Below are positions 9,330-17,405 of a DNA stretch of 45,019 bases, piece by piece; positions within the stretch are counted from its first letter, which is position 1; each line of letters begins with the position of its first letter. Location of the stretch: positions 1-45,019 of the forward strand of contig VGAL01000008.1 of NCBI GenBank assembly GCA_016870715.1. The letters run 5' to 3'. The notes below the pieces were generated by a model. That model was not told where the DNA came from, did not search any database, and saw only the letters and a list, made by a program, of their open reading frames with translations. The translations under genes and the position numbers were made by a program. This DNA is from Actinomycetota bacterium (GTDB taxonomy: Bacteria; Actinomycetota; Actinomycetes; Nanopelagicales; Nanopelagicaceae).

Positions 9330-11063
9330 TTAGGGCGCCCATTTGGAGATGATGGGCAGGCGGCGGTCTTTGCCGAAGTTTCGCGCCGAGACCTTGGTCC
9401 CTGGCGGGTATTGGCGCCGCTTGTACTCGGCTCGATCAACCATCTTCATTACCCGCGCCACAAGCGCTGGCTCAAAACCAGCGGCAACAATCTCGGCAAA
9501 GCCCTGATCCAAGGTGACGTAACGATGCAAGATTCGATCAAGGAGCGAGTAATCGGGAAGGGAATCGGTATCACGTTGCCCCGGGCGTAACTCTGCACTT
9601 GGTTCTTTGTTGATCGAACTCTCCGGAATCGGAGGTACCTCGCCACGGGATTGTGCGAGCGCATTACGCCAGCGCGCTAATTCCCATACTGCGCTCTTCC
9701 ATAAATCTTTGATAGGCGCATACCCGCCAACGGCATCACCGTAAATTGTTGAGTAGCCAACGGCCAACTCACTCTTATTTCCCGTCGCCAGAACTAGGTG
9801 TCCCTCTTGATTGGAGATTCCCATCAAAGTCGTACCGCGCACGCGCGCTTGTAGATTCTCTTCAGCGACTCCTGTGAAACCGAGCTTCATGAGAAAAGAT
9901 GAGACCATAGGCTCGATCTCTACTACTCGATAATTCAATCGCGTTCGCGCGACAAGATCGGCAGCATCGCTGAGCGAGTGGCTCGAGGAGTACTTACTAG
10001 GCATACCGACGCCAAAGACCCGCTCTGGACCGAGCGCATCGACTGCGATTGCCGCCACCAACGCAGAATCAATTCCACCCGAGAGTCCAAGCAGTACTGA
10101 GGGGAATCCACCTTTAGTTACATAGTCACGAAGTCCAGTCACTAACGCTGACCAAATTTCACCTCCCCGATCAAGTGCCGGGGCGACCTTTGGAGAAAGT
10201 AATGGATAGTCAGCTAATTCACCGTCACTGATCACGACATCTGGGGTGGAGGTTCGAAGTCGAGCCTGAACATCCACGAGCATCGTGCCTTCATGGAACT
10301 GCGGTGCGCGCGCCAATACTTCGCCCATAGAGTTAGCAATCAGAGAATCTCCATCGAAAACTAATTCATCTTGACCACCGACCATATTTACATAAGCAAC
10401 CGGCGCCGAAATCTCACGAGCTCTTCGAGAGATAAGCGCTTCGCGGGAATCATCTTTATCGCTCTCAAATGGCGAACCATTGATCACAAGAAGTAACCCT
10501 GGATTTCGTGCAGCAATCTCTGGCATCACTCCGCCGTCTTGCCAAATATCCTCGCAAATCGCCAACGCAATATCTATTCCATGTAAACGAAAAACTAGAG
10601 TGCCATGACCTGGAACGAAATTTCGGAACTCATCGAACACTCCGTAATTGGGCAGGTGGCGTTTAACGTACTTGGCAATGATCTTGCCTTGGTGGATGAC
10701 CGCGACTGCATTCTCAGGAGCTCCAACGGGAACACCTAGGCGCGGCTCTCCCTTTTCATTCTGATTCTCGTTCTGGTCGAGGTATCCGATAACAACAACG
10801 ATGTTACCCATACCGGCCTTCGCCAATTCTGTTGCAAAGTGTTCTGCAGCGTTCCGACTACTCATTCGGAAATCACCGCGCAGTGCGAGGTCCTCAACCG
10901 GGTAACCGGTCACCATCATCTCGGGGAGTGCGATGAGGTGGGCGCCATCGCGCCAGGCGCTTGCCACCGCATCAAATGCCAGTTGGCAATTGCCGTTGAT
11001 ATCCCCGACCACGGGATTAAGTTGCGCCAAGGCCAACCGGAGCGGGCCTTTCTCTCCTGCCAT
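9330..11063 (-). CDS. nadE: Glutamine-dependent NAD+ synthetase
   Basis: Last step of NAD+ synthesis: amidates nicotinate adenine dinucleotide with ammonia from glutamine. The 577-residue protein joins an N-terminal nitrilase-type glutaminase to a C-terminal ATP-pyrophosphatase domain. The glutaminase triad is visible as Glu48 in ALPEMMVTGYP, Lys in KRHLPNYGVFDEFR, and Cys in LAICEDIWQDG. The synthetase has the ATP loop LLGLSGGIDSALVAAIA and the downstream block NLQARVRGTTLMGISNQ, then LATGNKSELAVGYSTIYGD. A TAGGCT box ends 6 nt before the ATG and no Shine-Dalgarno sequence is seen. It is divergent from panB. Confidence 0.95.
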   Translation of the reverse strand: MAGEKGPLRLALAQLNPVVGDINGNCQLAFDAVASAWRDGAHLIALPEMMVTGYPVEDLALRGDFRMSSRNAAEHFATELAKAGMGNIVVVIGYLDQNENQNEKGEPRLGVPVGAPENAVAVIHQGKIIAKYVKRHLPNYGVFDEFRNFVPGHGTLVFRLHGIDIALAICEDIWQDGGVMPEIAARNPGLLLVINGSPFESDKDDSREALISRRAREISAPVAYVNMVGGQDELVFDGDSLIANSMGEVLARAPQFHEGTMLVDVQARLRTSTPDVVISDGELADYPLLSPKVAPALDRGGEIWSALVTGLRDYVTKGGFPSVLLGLSGGIDSALVAAIAVDALGPERVFGVGMPSKYSSSHSLSDAADLVARTRLNYRVVEIEPMVSSFLMKLGFTGVAEENLQARVRGTTLMGISNQEGHLVLATGNKSELAVGYSTIYGDAVGGYAPIKDLWKSAVWELARWRNALAQSRGEVPPIPESSINKEPSAELRPGQRDTDSLPDYSLLDRILHRYVTLDQGFAEIVAAGFEPALVARVMKMVDRAEYKRRQYPPGTKVSARNFGKDRRLPIISKWAP

Positions 11064-11069
11064 AGGGCG

Positions 11070-11075
11070 AGCCTA
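11070..11075 (-). promoter_or_regulatory. Putative -10 box of a leaderless nadE transcript
   Basis: Read on the minus strand, TAGGCT fits TANNNT and ends exactly 6 nt before the nadE ATG. It lies in the 95-bp divergent gap with panB. Confidence 0.4.
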
Positions 11076-11158
11076 TCCCGTGGTGAAGGAAGTAGGCTTT
11101 TCTCATCGAGCACAGGGACTGGCCATCAGACCAGCCTTGAGGCGTTAGGGGTTTAGAT

Positions 11159-11995
11159 ATGAGCGATTCTGCCAACTCGCATTCGTTATATGGCGGGGCG
11201 ATCCATCGCCGGATCACCGTCAAAGATATCCAAAAAGCCAAATCAGTCGAGCGATGGCCGATGCTTACTGCATATGAGCAGTACACGGCAGAGATCTTCG
11301 ATACCTGCGGCATTCCAGTTCTGTTAGTAGGAGATAGCGCGGCCAGTAATTTCCTTGGATACGAAAATACTATTCCGGTAACAATCGATGAATTGCTTCC
11401 ATTGGCTCGCGCAGTAGTGCGAAGCACCAAACGGGCGATGGTTGTTGCCGACTTGCCATTTGGCTCTTATGAGAGTTCACCGGAACAAGCGCTAGCCACC
11501 GCGACTCGGTTTATGAAGGAGAGTGGCGTTCATGCGGTCAAACTCGAGGGTGGCGAACGGGTAGCGCCGCAGATACGAGCCTTGGTCGCTGCTGGTATCC
11601 CTGTAATAGCACATATCGGATTGACGCCACAATCTCTCCATCAACTGGGTGGCTATCGCGTACAAGGTCGGGGCGAGGATGGAGCACTCCTTAAGGAGAG
11701 CGCGCATGCGGTACAAGATGCAGGTGCATTTGCCGTAGTCCTTGAATTGATTCCGGCAGAACTTGCCGCCGACATCACCGAAGCGCTCACCATTCCCACG
11801 ATAGGAATTGGCGCCGGGAATCAATGTGATGCGCAAGTACTCGTCTGGAGCGATTTAATGGGGTTAACACAACAGCCACCGAAATTGGCGAAGGCCTATC
11901 GAAACCTCCGTAAAGAGATAGGCGATGGGGTTAAAGAATGGGCGCGCGATGTTGCCAGCGGTAATTTTCCTGGAGAGGCGCAGAGTTTCCAATAA
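11159..11995 (+). CDS. panB: 3-methyl-2-oxobutanoate hydroxymethyltransferase
   Basis: Transfers a hydroxymethyl group from methylene-tetrahydrofolate to 2-oxoisovalerate, giving ketopantoate for pantothenate and CoA synthesis. The 278-residue protein has MLTAYEQYTAEIFD, LLVGDSAASNFLGYENTIPVT with the metal Asp, VVADLPFGSYESS (second metal Asp), GVHAVKLEGG (substrate Lys and metal Glu), PVIAHIGLTPQS, and IPTIGIGAGNQCDAQVLVWSDLMG near the C terminus. A short AGGGG lies about 7 nt before the ATG. It shares the 2-oxoisovalerate precursor with leuA, but the two are not in one operon here. Confidence 0.95.
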   Translation: MSDSANSHSLYGGAIHRRITVKDIQKAKSVERWPMLTAYEQYTAEIFDTCGIPVLLVGDSAASNFLGYENTIPVTIDELLPLARAVVRSTKRAMVVADLPFGSYESSPEQALATATRFMKESGVHAVKLEGGERVAPQIRALVAAGIPVIAHIGLTPQSLHQLGGYRVQGRGEDGALLKESAHAVQDAGAFAVVLELIPAELAADITEALTIPTIGIGAGNQCDAQVLVWSDLMGLTQQPPKLAKAYRNLRKEIGDGVKEWARDVASGNFPGEAQSFQ

Positions 11996-12039
11996 ATCCC
12001 GATTCTTCACACTCTTTTGGGCGCTAGAGTGCTCTTCTC

Positions 12040-13341
12040 ATGTGGACGAAAATCAAGGCACAACTAGCCGCCTCGGCAATCGATATCTCACTCCTTCGCA
12101 CCAACCGGAATCTGGCAATCCTCTTCTATTCGGGATTGATCTCTCGAATGGGTTCGATGATCACCTATGTAGCTCTACCTTTCCAGGTGAAGGAACTGAC
12201 TGATTCATTTCTTGCTGTGGGATTGATTGGTGCGGCAGAACTTATTCCACTTATCGTCTTTGGACTCTATGGCGGAATGCTCGCTGATGCTTTCGATCGA
12301 AGAAAGTTGATTATCTTTGGCGAGGTTTCTGCACTCGTGCTCTCGGTTATCTTGCTCATCAACGCCCAGCTAGCAGAGCCCAAAGTCTGGGTCCTCTTCT
12401 TCGTGGCTGCCGCCTTCTCGGCAGTCAACGGCGCAACTAGTCCCAGCTATAACGCAGTAATCCCCCGGATTGTCGCCCATGAGGATATTCCTAAAGCGAG
12501 CGCTCTGATGGGCTTGCGTTGGCAAGTTGCCGTGATCACCGGGCCGGCTGCCGGTGGATTCATCATCGCCTATTGGGGTGTGAGCACCGGCTACATCATC
12601 GACATCATGAGTTACCTGCTCTCCCTCGCACTCCTCTCGCGCCTGACCCCCTTTACTCGTGGGGGTGAGCGCAAGACTGCACCCTCGATCTCCGCGCTCG
12701 TCGATGGAGTCCGGTACGCCGTCAAACGCCAAGATCTGATGGGTACCTATCTCATCGACTTAGCTGCGATGTTCTTTGCAATGCCGACCGCGCTCTTTCC
12801 ATTCTGGGCAGAGTCACTCGATGCCCCCTCTGCTCTGGGACTTTTATATTCAGCGGGAACAGTTGGCGCGTTATTAGTCACCCTCTCTAGTGGTTGGACC
12901 TTGCGGGTCTATAACCACGGAAAAGCCATTATTTATGCAGCTTTAGCGTGGGGTCTGGCTATCGCACTTGCAGGACTTATCGACTCAGTTCCATGGGTCT
13001 TACTCTGTTTGGTCATTGCAGGTGGCGCCGATCATGTGAGCGTTATCTTCCGAGCCACGATTTGGAATCAAACGATTCCCGATGAACTTCGCGGACGTCT
13101 TGCCGGAATCGAAGTTCTCTCGTACACCGTCGGACCCATCAGCGGACAACTCCGCGCTGGTGGCATGGCAGCAATCACCGGGTTACGAGGTGCGATTGTC
13201 GGCGGTGGTCTGCTCTGCATCGGAGCGGTCGCTGCGACCTCCATCTTCTTGCCAAAGTTCCGCAAGTACGACAGTCGAACCGATCCTTACGCGCTCCATG
13301 AACGTGAGGTGCGTGCTCGTAAGCTCGAATCCGAGGGGTAG
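12040..13341 (+). CDS. Major facilitator superfamily exporter (EntS/MFS_3-like)
   Basis: A 12-helix membrane transporter of 433 residues. The opening NRNLAILFYSGLISRMGSMITYVALPFQVKELTDS, the loop between helices 2 and 3 (GGMLADAFDRRKLI), and SPSYNAVIPRIVAHEDIPKASALMGLRWQ are typical of the MFS_3 group that includes the enterobactin exporter EntS and many drug or metabolite efflux pumps. The substrate is unknown. It is 44 bp downstream of panB; TAGAGT ends 9 nt before its ATG and overlaps a 6-bp inverted repeat (CACTCT/AGAGTG), so it may have its own controlled promoter. A second member of the group is encoded at 34005-35201. Confidence 0.85.
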   Translation: MWTKIKAQLAASAIDISLLRTNRNLAILFYSGLISRMGSMITYVALPFQVKELTDSFLAVGLIGAAELIPLIVFGLYGGMLADAFDRRKLIIFGEVSALVLSVILLINAQLAEPKVWVLFFVAAAFSAVNGATSPSYNAVIPRIVAHEDIPKASALMGLRWQVAVITGPAAGGFIIAYWGVSTGYIIDIMSYLLSLALLSRLTPFTRGGERKTAPSISALVDGVRYAVKRQDLMGTYLIDLAAMFFAMPTALFPFWAESLDAPSALGLLYSAGTVGALLVTLSSGWTLRVYNHGKAIIYAALAWGLAIALAGLIDSVPWVLLCLVIAGGADHVSVIFRATIWNQTIPDELRGRLAGIEVLSYTVGPISGQLRAGGMAAITGLRGAIVGGGLLCIGAVAATSIFLPKFRKYDSRTDPYALHEREVRARKLESEG

Positions 13342-13369
13342 TTCCGACAGCACGAACCGAGGAAAAAAT

Positions 13370-13384
13370 TCGTGTGCGACACGA
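13370..13384 (+). other. Small stem-loop after the MFS gene
   Basis: TCGTGT (13370-13375) and ACACGA (13379-13384) form a perfect 6-bp stem with a 3-nt loop, preceded by a run of six A and followed shortly by AAAAATTTT. It could be a weak terminator for the MFS gene, but no T-run follows directly. Confidence 0.35.
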
Positions 13385-13439
13385 CACAAAAATTTTATCT
13401 AAATGCTGGAACTTCCTCCCAATATAAGGAACCATTCTC

Positions 13440-13467
13440 TATAACAGGTCCGGTGACGGATCGGACC
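13440..13467 (+). promoter_or_regulatory. Promoter and 5' UTR hairpin of the basic repeat protein
   Basis: TATAAC at 13440-13445 is a possible -10, and GGTCCG (13447-13452) with CGGACC (13462-13467) form a perfect 6-bp stem around a 9-nt loop just downstream. An AGGAG follows before the GTG start. The hairpin may protect the mRNA or affect its translation. No good -35 was found. Confidence 0.35.
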
Positions 13468-13486
13468 CTGCTGACAGGAGAAATAC

Positions 13487-13741
13487 GTGGCTGCAGCCAA
13501 GAAGAAAGCAAGGAAGCGCACCGCAAAGAAGGCAGCACCAAAGCGCCGTAAGAAGGCCGCTGCAAAGAAGGCAGCACCAAAGCGCCGTAAGAAGGCCGCT
13601 AAGAAAGCTGCTCCAAAGCGTCGCAAGAAAGCTGCAAAGAAGGCAGCTCCAAAGCGCCGTAAGAAGAAAGCAGCTGCTGCTGCAGGTGCAGCAAAGCCAA
13701 AGCGTCGCCGTCGCAAGAAGGCCGCTAAGAAAGCAGCGTAA
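13487..13741 (+). CDS. Lys/Ala/Arg-rich repeat protein, histone H1-like nucleoid protein
   Basis: An 84-residue protein made almost wholly of Ala, Lys, Arg and Pro. Four units of KKAAPKRRKKAA start near residues 14, 27, 39 and 51, and the tail is KPKRRRRKKAAKKAA. Such tails occur in histone H1, in the C terminus of actinobacterial HupB and in chlamydial HC proteins, and bind DNA by charge without folding. The likely role is nucleoid compaction or binding of other nucleic acid. The start is GTG with AGGAG 6 nt upstream. It has its own 5' hairpin and a strong terminator, so it is a single-gene unit. An exact 39-bp tandem duplication lies inside it. Confidence 0.85.
   Translation: MAAAKKKARKRTAKKAAPKRRKKAAAKKAAPKRRKKAAKKAAPKRRKKAAKKAAPKRRKKKAAAAAGAAKPKRRRRKKAAKKAA
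13523..13600 (+). repeat. Exact 39-bp tandem duplication
   Basis: Bases 13523-13561 are repeated without change at 13562-13600, each encoding the 13-residue unit AKKAAPKRRKKAA. Two further diverged units follow to about 13670. The identity suggests recent slippage or recombination, so repeat number may vary between strains. Confidence 0.9.
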
Positions 13742-13762
13742 ATTCCAGCATAAATTACTGGT

Positions 13763-13800
13763 AATTAACCCCCATAGCCTTACGGCGATGGGGGTTAATT
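13763..13800. terminator. Strong bidirectional stem-loop terminator
   Basis: AATTAACCCCCAT (13763-13775) pairs perfectly with ATGGGGGTTAATT (13788-13800), and an inner GCC/GGC adds three more pairs around a TTAC loop. It lies 21 bp after the basic repeat protein and before the end of the convergent marR gene, so it can stop transcripts from both sides. The T-rich part is within the stem rather than a long run after it. Confidence 0.8.
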
Positions 13801-13819
13801 CATTTCCAGCCTCGATAGA

Positions 13820-14278
13820 TTATTTATCGCAGAGCGAGAGGTCAGAGCGAGAGACAGCCTGATTGATGCGCGAGAAGATCTTTTCAATCTGAACTTGTTC
13901 GGTTGCACTTAGTTGCGAGAGCCAGCGCTTCTTTAAGCACGCTTTATATGTGGGTGCAATCTGAGAAATCTTTTTTACTCCACGTGAAGTAAGAACTGCA
14001 AAGAGCCCGCGTTTATCCTCACTGCACCGCACTCGCTCTACCCAGCCCTCAAGCTCTAAAACCTTGATGCGATGGGAGAGGCGCGAACGGGAGACGAGGG
14101 CAACCTCGGCTAATTCACTCATCCGCATCCGACGCGCTGGGGCCTGCCCCAAATGGGCAAGAAGTTCGTAGTCGGCCAAGGTCAGACCGAACTCACTGAG
14201 ATCCTCGTCAAGGGCGGCGGTCAACGCTCTGGTGGCAGAGATGTAACTCTGCCAAGCATCCGGAGCGCTCTTAACCAT
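13820..14278 (-). CDS. MarR-family transcriptional regulator
   Basis: A 152-residue winged-helix DNA-binding protein. An N-terminal helix region (AWQSYISATRALTAALDEDL) is followed by the helix-turn-helix LTLADYELLAHLGQAPARRMRMSELAEVALVSRSRLSHRIKVLELEGWVER and the wing segment CSEDKRGLFAVLTSRG, as in MarR proteins, which usually repress nearby efflux or catabolic genes and release DNA on binding a phenolic or similar ligand. The ligand and targets are unknown. It lies just downstream of the opp operon on the same strand, but TACCCT ends 6 nt before its ATG, pointing to its own leaderless promoter. Confidence 0.9.
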   Translation of the reverse strand: MVKSAPDAWQSYISATRALTAALDEDLSEFGLTLADYELLAHLGQAPARRMRMSELAEVALVSRSRLSHRIKVLELEGWVERVRCSEDKRGLFAVLTSRGVKKISQIAPTYKACLKKRWLSQLSATEQVQIEKIFSRINQAVSRSDLSLCDK

Positions 14279-14284
14279 GGATTG

Positions 14285-14290
14285 AGGGTA
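14285..14290 (-). promoter_or_regulatory. Putative -10 box of a leaderless marR-type transcript
   Basis: Read on the minus strand, TACCCT fits TANNNT and ends 6 nt before the ATG at 14278. It lies in the 32-bp gap after oppF. Confidence 0.4.
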
Positions 14291-14310
14291 GCGAACGATT
14301 GAACTTTCAA

Positions 14311-15300
14311 CTACTCAGGATAGTGACAGGCGACCTCGCTGCCGTCTAAGAGATGGAGGGCTGGCTCCTCGGTGAAGCAGCGCGCCTGCGCCTTCCAACA
14401 TCGAGTGTTAAAGACACATCCCGTGGGTGGATTCGAGGGTGAGGGTAGATCCCCCGAGAGAACAATCTGTTCCCGTGCGCTCTCCAAAACGGGATCAGGT
14501 ATCGGAATCGCCGAGAGGAGCGCCTTTGTGTACGGATGATGAGGGCGTTGATAAATCTCCTCGGTGGGAGCAATTTCGACAATCTTGCCGAGATACATCA
14601 CTGCTACCCGATCTGAGATGTGCTGGACAACTGAGAGATCGTGGGCGATAAAGAGATAGGAGAGGCCAAAATCATCCTTGAGGTCATCAAGGAGGTTAAT
14701 GACCTGAGCCTGAATAGAGACATCCAGCGCTGAGACCGGTTCATCGCAGACGATAAATTCAGGGCGGAGCGCAAGCGCCCGTGCTATCCCGATTCGCTGG
14801 CGCTGTCCCCCAGAGAACTCATGCGGATACCGGTTGTAATGCTCAGGATTTAACCCCACTCGCTCCATCAACTCCTGAACTGCACTCTTGATATCTCTCT
14901 TGCTGGAGGCGACTGAATCAATGCCATGGATAGTGAATGCTGCTCCGATGATCTCTCCTACTGAGTGGCGTGGGTTCAGTGATGAGTATGGATCCTGGAA
15001 GATGATTTGCATCTTGGTACGCAGCGGTTTCATCTTCCGGGATGAGTACCCAGAGATATTCTCGCCATTAAAGTAAATCTCTCCGCTGGTGGGCTCATAT
15101 AACTTAAGAATCGTCCGCCCGGCGGTGGATTTACCGCACCCTGATTCGCCAACAAGTCCGAGCGTCTCGCCCCGTTTTATCGCGAAGGAGATGCCATTGA
15201 CCGCCTTATTTTCACCCTTAACCCGCGCAAAGATGCTATTGCTTGTGATGGGAAAGAACTTCTGGAGATTCTTCACTTCTGCAATCGGGGTATCGTTCAC
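14311..15300 (-). CDS. oppF: Oligopeptide-type ABC transporter ATP-binding subunit, OppF/DppF
   Basis: One of the two ATPases powering the importer. It has Walker [17 protein letters not shown]-loop [13 protein letters not shown], signature [16 protein letters not shown], Walker [15 protein letters not shown], an H-loop ([12 protein letters not shown]), and the oligopeptide C-terminal extension with cysteines ([17 protein letters not shown]), which in relatives can hold an iron-sulphur cluster. The GTG start at 15300 overlaps the oppD stop as GTGA and has GAGGGGG 7 nt upstream, which I prefer over an earlier in-frame start. It is the last gene of the operon. Confidence 0.92.
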   Translation of the reverse strand: MNDTPIAEVKNLQKFFPITSNSIFARVKGENKAVNGISFAIKRGETLGLVGESGCGKSTAGRTILKLYEPTSGEIYFNGENISGYSSRKMKPLRTKMQIIFQDPYSSLNPRHSVGEIIGAAFTIHGIDSVASSKRDIKSAVQELMERVGLNPEHYNRYPHEFSGGQRQRIGIARALALRPEFIVCDEPVSALDVSIQAQVINLLDDLKDDFGLSYLFIAHDLSVVQHISDRVAVMYLGKIVEIAPTEEIYQRPHHPYTKALLSAIPIPDPVLESAREQIVLSGDLPSPSNPPTGCVFNTRCWKAQARCFTEEPALHLLDGSEVACHYPE

Positions 15301-16298
15301 AGCGCGGCCCCCTCGAGATGACACCGAGCAAAATGTCCTGGCGTATGTTCTGTCAGCGCAGGCATCGTACTTTTACAGCGATCAGGGCCACCGCCAACGC
15401 GTTCGGTGAAGTTGCAGCGAGGGGCAAAGGCGCACCCGGCAGGTAAAGCAATCAACGAAGGGGGTTGCCCCGCAATTGCGCTCAAGCGCTTCCCATGGCC
15501 CCGATCCATTCGTGGAATCGATGCGAGCAAGCCATGGGTATAAGGCATTAAAGGATTGGCATAGAGCTCACCTACCGGTGCGCTTTCGACGATCTTTCCG
15601 GCATACATAACATTTACCCGGTCCGCCGCTCCCGCTACAACCCCTAAATCATGAGTGATCAAGATGATTGCCATCTTCAGTTCTGATTGCAGCTCACGAA
15701 GAAGTTTGAGTATCTGTGCCTGGACTGTGACATCAAGGGCAGTTGTTGGCTCGTCGGCAATCAGCAACTCAGGGCTATTGACCAGTGCCATTGCGATCAT
15801 CACGCGCTGGCGCATACCGCCAGAAAATTGATGTGGAAATGCCTTTAAGCGATTTGCAGCATCGGGAATGCCTACCATCTCTAACAGTTCAATTGCGCGC
15901 GCAGTACTAACTTCGATATCTACCTCATTATGTACTTGATGGGCTTCGATAATCTGATCACCAATCGTGTAGTACGGATGGAGTGAGGACATTGGGTCCT
16001 GGAAGATCATTGCGATATTTTTGCCGCGGATTTTTCGCATCTGCTCATCAGCAAGATCTATCAATTCGAGGTTGCCAGCATCGCCCTTCATAATGGCGCT
16101 GCCACTAATCCGTGAACCACGTTTCGAGAGCAAGCCCATCAGCGCCAGATTGGTTACCGTTTTACCCGAACCTGATTCGCCCACTATCGCCAAAGTCTCC
16201 CCGCGTTCGACGGTGAAGGTGACGCCATCAACCGCCTTGACGAGACCATCGCTAGTAGGAAATTCGACCCGCAGGTCGGAGACTTCGAGAAAACTCAT
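15297..16298 (-). CDS. oppD: Oligopeptide-type ABC transporter ATP-binding subunit, OppD/DppD
   Basis: Partner ATPase of OppF, 333 residues, on the cytoplasmic face of the membrane. It shows Walker [16 protein letters not shown]-loop [17 protein letters not shown], signature [16 protein letters not shown], Walker [16 protein letters not shown]-loop [12 protein letters not shown] and the C-terminal oligopeptide/dipeptide block [13 protein letters not shown]. The ATG overlaps the oppB stop (ATGA), and its own stop overlaps the oppF start (GTGA), so translation of these genes is coupled. Confidence 0.93.
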   Translation of the reverse strand: MSFLEVSDLRVEFPTSDGLVKAVDGVTFTVERGETLAIVGESGSGKTVTNLALMGLLSKRGSRISGSAIMKGDAGNLELIDLADEQMRKIRGKNIAMIFQDPMSSLHPYYTIGDQIIEAHQVHNEVDIEVSTARAIELLEMVGIPDAANRLKAFPHQFSGGMRQRVMIAMALVNSPELLIADEPTTALDVTVQAQILKLLRELQSELKMAIILITHDLGVVAGAADRVNVMYAGKIVESAPVGELYANPLMPYTHGLLASIPRMDRGHGKRLSAIAGQPPSLIALPAGCAFAPRCNFTERVGGGPDRCKSTMPALTEHTPGHFARCHLEGAAL

Positions 16299-17296
16299 GC
16301 AGCAACTCGCACACGTGGGTCGATAAATGCATAGAGCACATCGACCAGAAGATTCATGAAAATGACGATTGTCGCAGCCAGGATCGTGGTCGCAACGATG
16401 ATTGGTAAGTCAAAATCAACCACAGCGCCAAGGGAGAGTCGACCTAACCCTGGGAGATTAAAGACTGCTTCAGTAAGAATTGCTCCACCCAAAAGTCCAG
16501 CAAAATCAAGACCTGCCATTGTTGTGAGCGGAGCGAGCGCAGCGCGTAAGGTGTGCTTACGTAATACAACCTTCTCGCTTAATCCCTTTGCGCGAGCGGT
16601 ACGTATGAAGTCTTCACTCAAGGTTTCTATAACTGCGTTGCGCACAAAACGGGTATACAAAGCGGCGTATGCGAATGCCAACGTGATCCAGGGCAGAATC
16701 ATCGTGTTTAACCACTCCAACGGATTCTCAAAGAGCGGGGTGTAGTTTCCTGAGGGGTAGGGCAAGATTCGCCATTTGACCACAACGAAAACTAAGAGGA
16801 GTAGACCGGTGAGGAAGGTCGGTAGTGAGGTGCCAATAAGTACGAAGATGGTGCTTCCAGTGTCAGCAGCTCGACCTCGGTACCGGGCGGCGACAATTCC
16901 TAAGCCAACCCCCAGAATCAACCAGAGCACCAGAGCGCCAATTGCCAGTGAGAGTGTGACTGGGAGCGCCTCAAGGATTGAGTTGGTCACGCATGCATGC
17001 TCTTGGAAGGAGTATCCGAAACTGGGCGCTGGGCAAAATATTGTTGCCGCTCCCTCGCCAAAAGTACGACCAAGAAAAAGCCCTTTGAGAAAAACCACAT
17101 ATTGGGTCCATATTGGAAGGTCGTATCCAAGTCGCTTTCGATTGGCCTCGATGATTCCTGGATCATTACAACTCTTACCGCAGGTAAGGGCTGCAGGATC
17201 GAAGGGCAGGATGGCAAAGATTAAGTAAACAGCAAAGCTAACGGCAAATAAAATCGCTATCGAGATTGCAATTCGTCTTGCTAAATAATTAATCAT
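16295..17296 (-). CDS. oppB: Oligopeptide-type ABC transporter permease, OppB/DppB
   Basis: Membrane permease of 333 residues with about six helices. The N terminus INYLARRIAISIAILFAVSFAVYLIF is the family's first helix; the EAA loop is visible as VIETLSEDFIRTARAKGLSEKVVLRKHTLRAALAPL, which docks an ATPase. A large extracytoplasmic loop (residues about 35-95) with paired cysteines (TCGKSCNDPG) is longer than usual. The ATG at 17296 has GGGAAGG about 5 nt upstream and is preferred over the GTG two codons earlier. It follows oppA across a gap that holds a stem-loop. Confidence 0.9.
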   Translation of the reverse strand: MINYLARRIAISIAILFAVSFAVYLIFAILPFDPAALTCGKSCNDPGIIEANRKRLGYDLPIWTQYVVFLKGLFLGRTFGEGAATIFCPAPSFGYSFQEHACVTNSILEALPVTLSLAIGALVLWLILGVGLGIVAARYRGRAADTGSTIFVLIGTSLPTFLTGLLLLVFVVVKWRILPYPSGNYTPLFENPLEWLNTMILPWITLAFAYAALYTRFVRNAVIETLSEDFIRTARAKGLSEKVVLRKHTLRAALAPLTTMAGLDFAGLLGGAILTEAVFNLPGLGRLSLGAVVDFDLPIIVATTILAATIVIFMNLLVDVLYAFIDPRVRVAA

Positions 17297-17339
17297 AAGC
17301 ACCTTCCCTTCATGTTTTACATTTTTTTACATGTTTAAA

Positions 17340-17371
17340 GTTGAGGTGAGGGATTACTCCCCCACCTCAAC
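17340..17371 (-). terminator. Stem-loop between oppA and oppB
   Basis: GTTGAGGTG (17340-17348) pairs with CACCTCAAC (17363-17371), and an inner GGG/CCC extends the stem after one mismatch. On the minus strand it follows oppA and is followed by TTTAAA and an A/T-rich tract. Stem-loops at this place in ABC operons usually stop part of the transcription or protect the binding-protein mRNA, so that more OppA is made than OppBDF. Confidence 0.6.
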
Positions 17372-17405
17372 GCGTACTACTTCAAGTCCTATTAAATGAA
17401 TTTAA

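Noticed and set aside
13399-13716. Phe/Ala/Arg-rich open frame opposite the basic repeat gene
   Set aside because: It is the mirror of the Lys/Ala repeat codons, has no ribosome site, and the plus-strand gene has a clear AGGAG and terminator.
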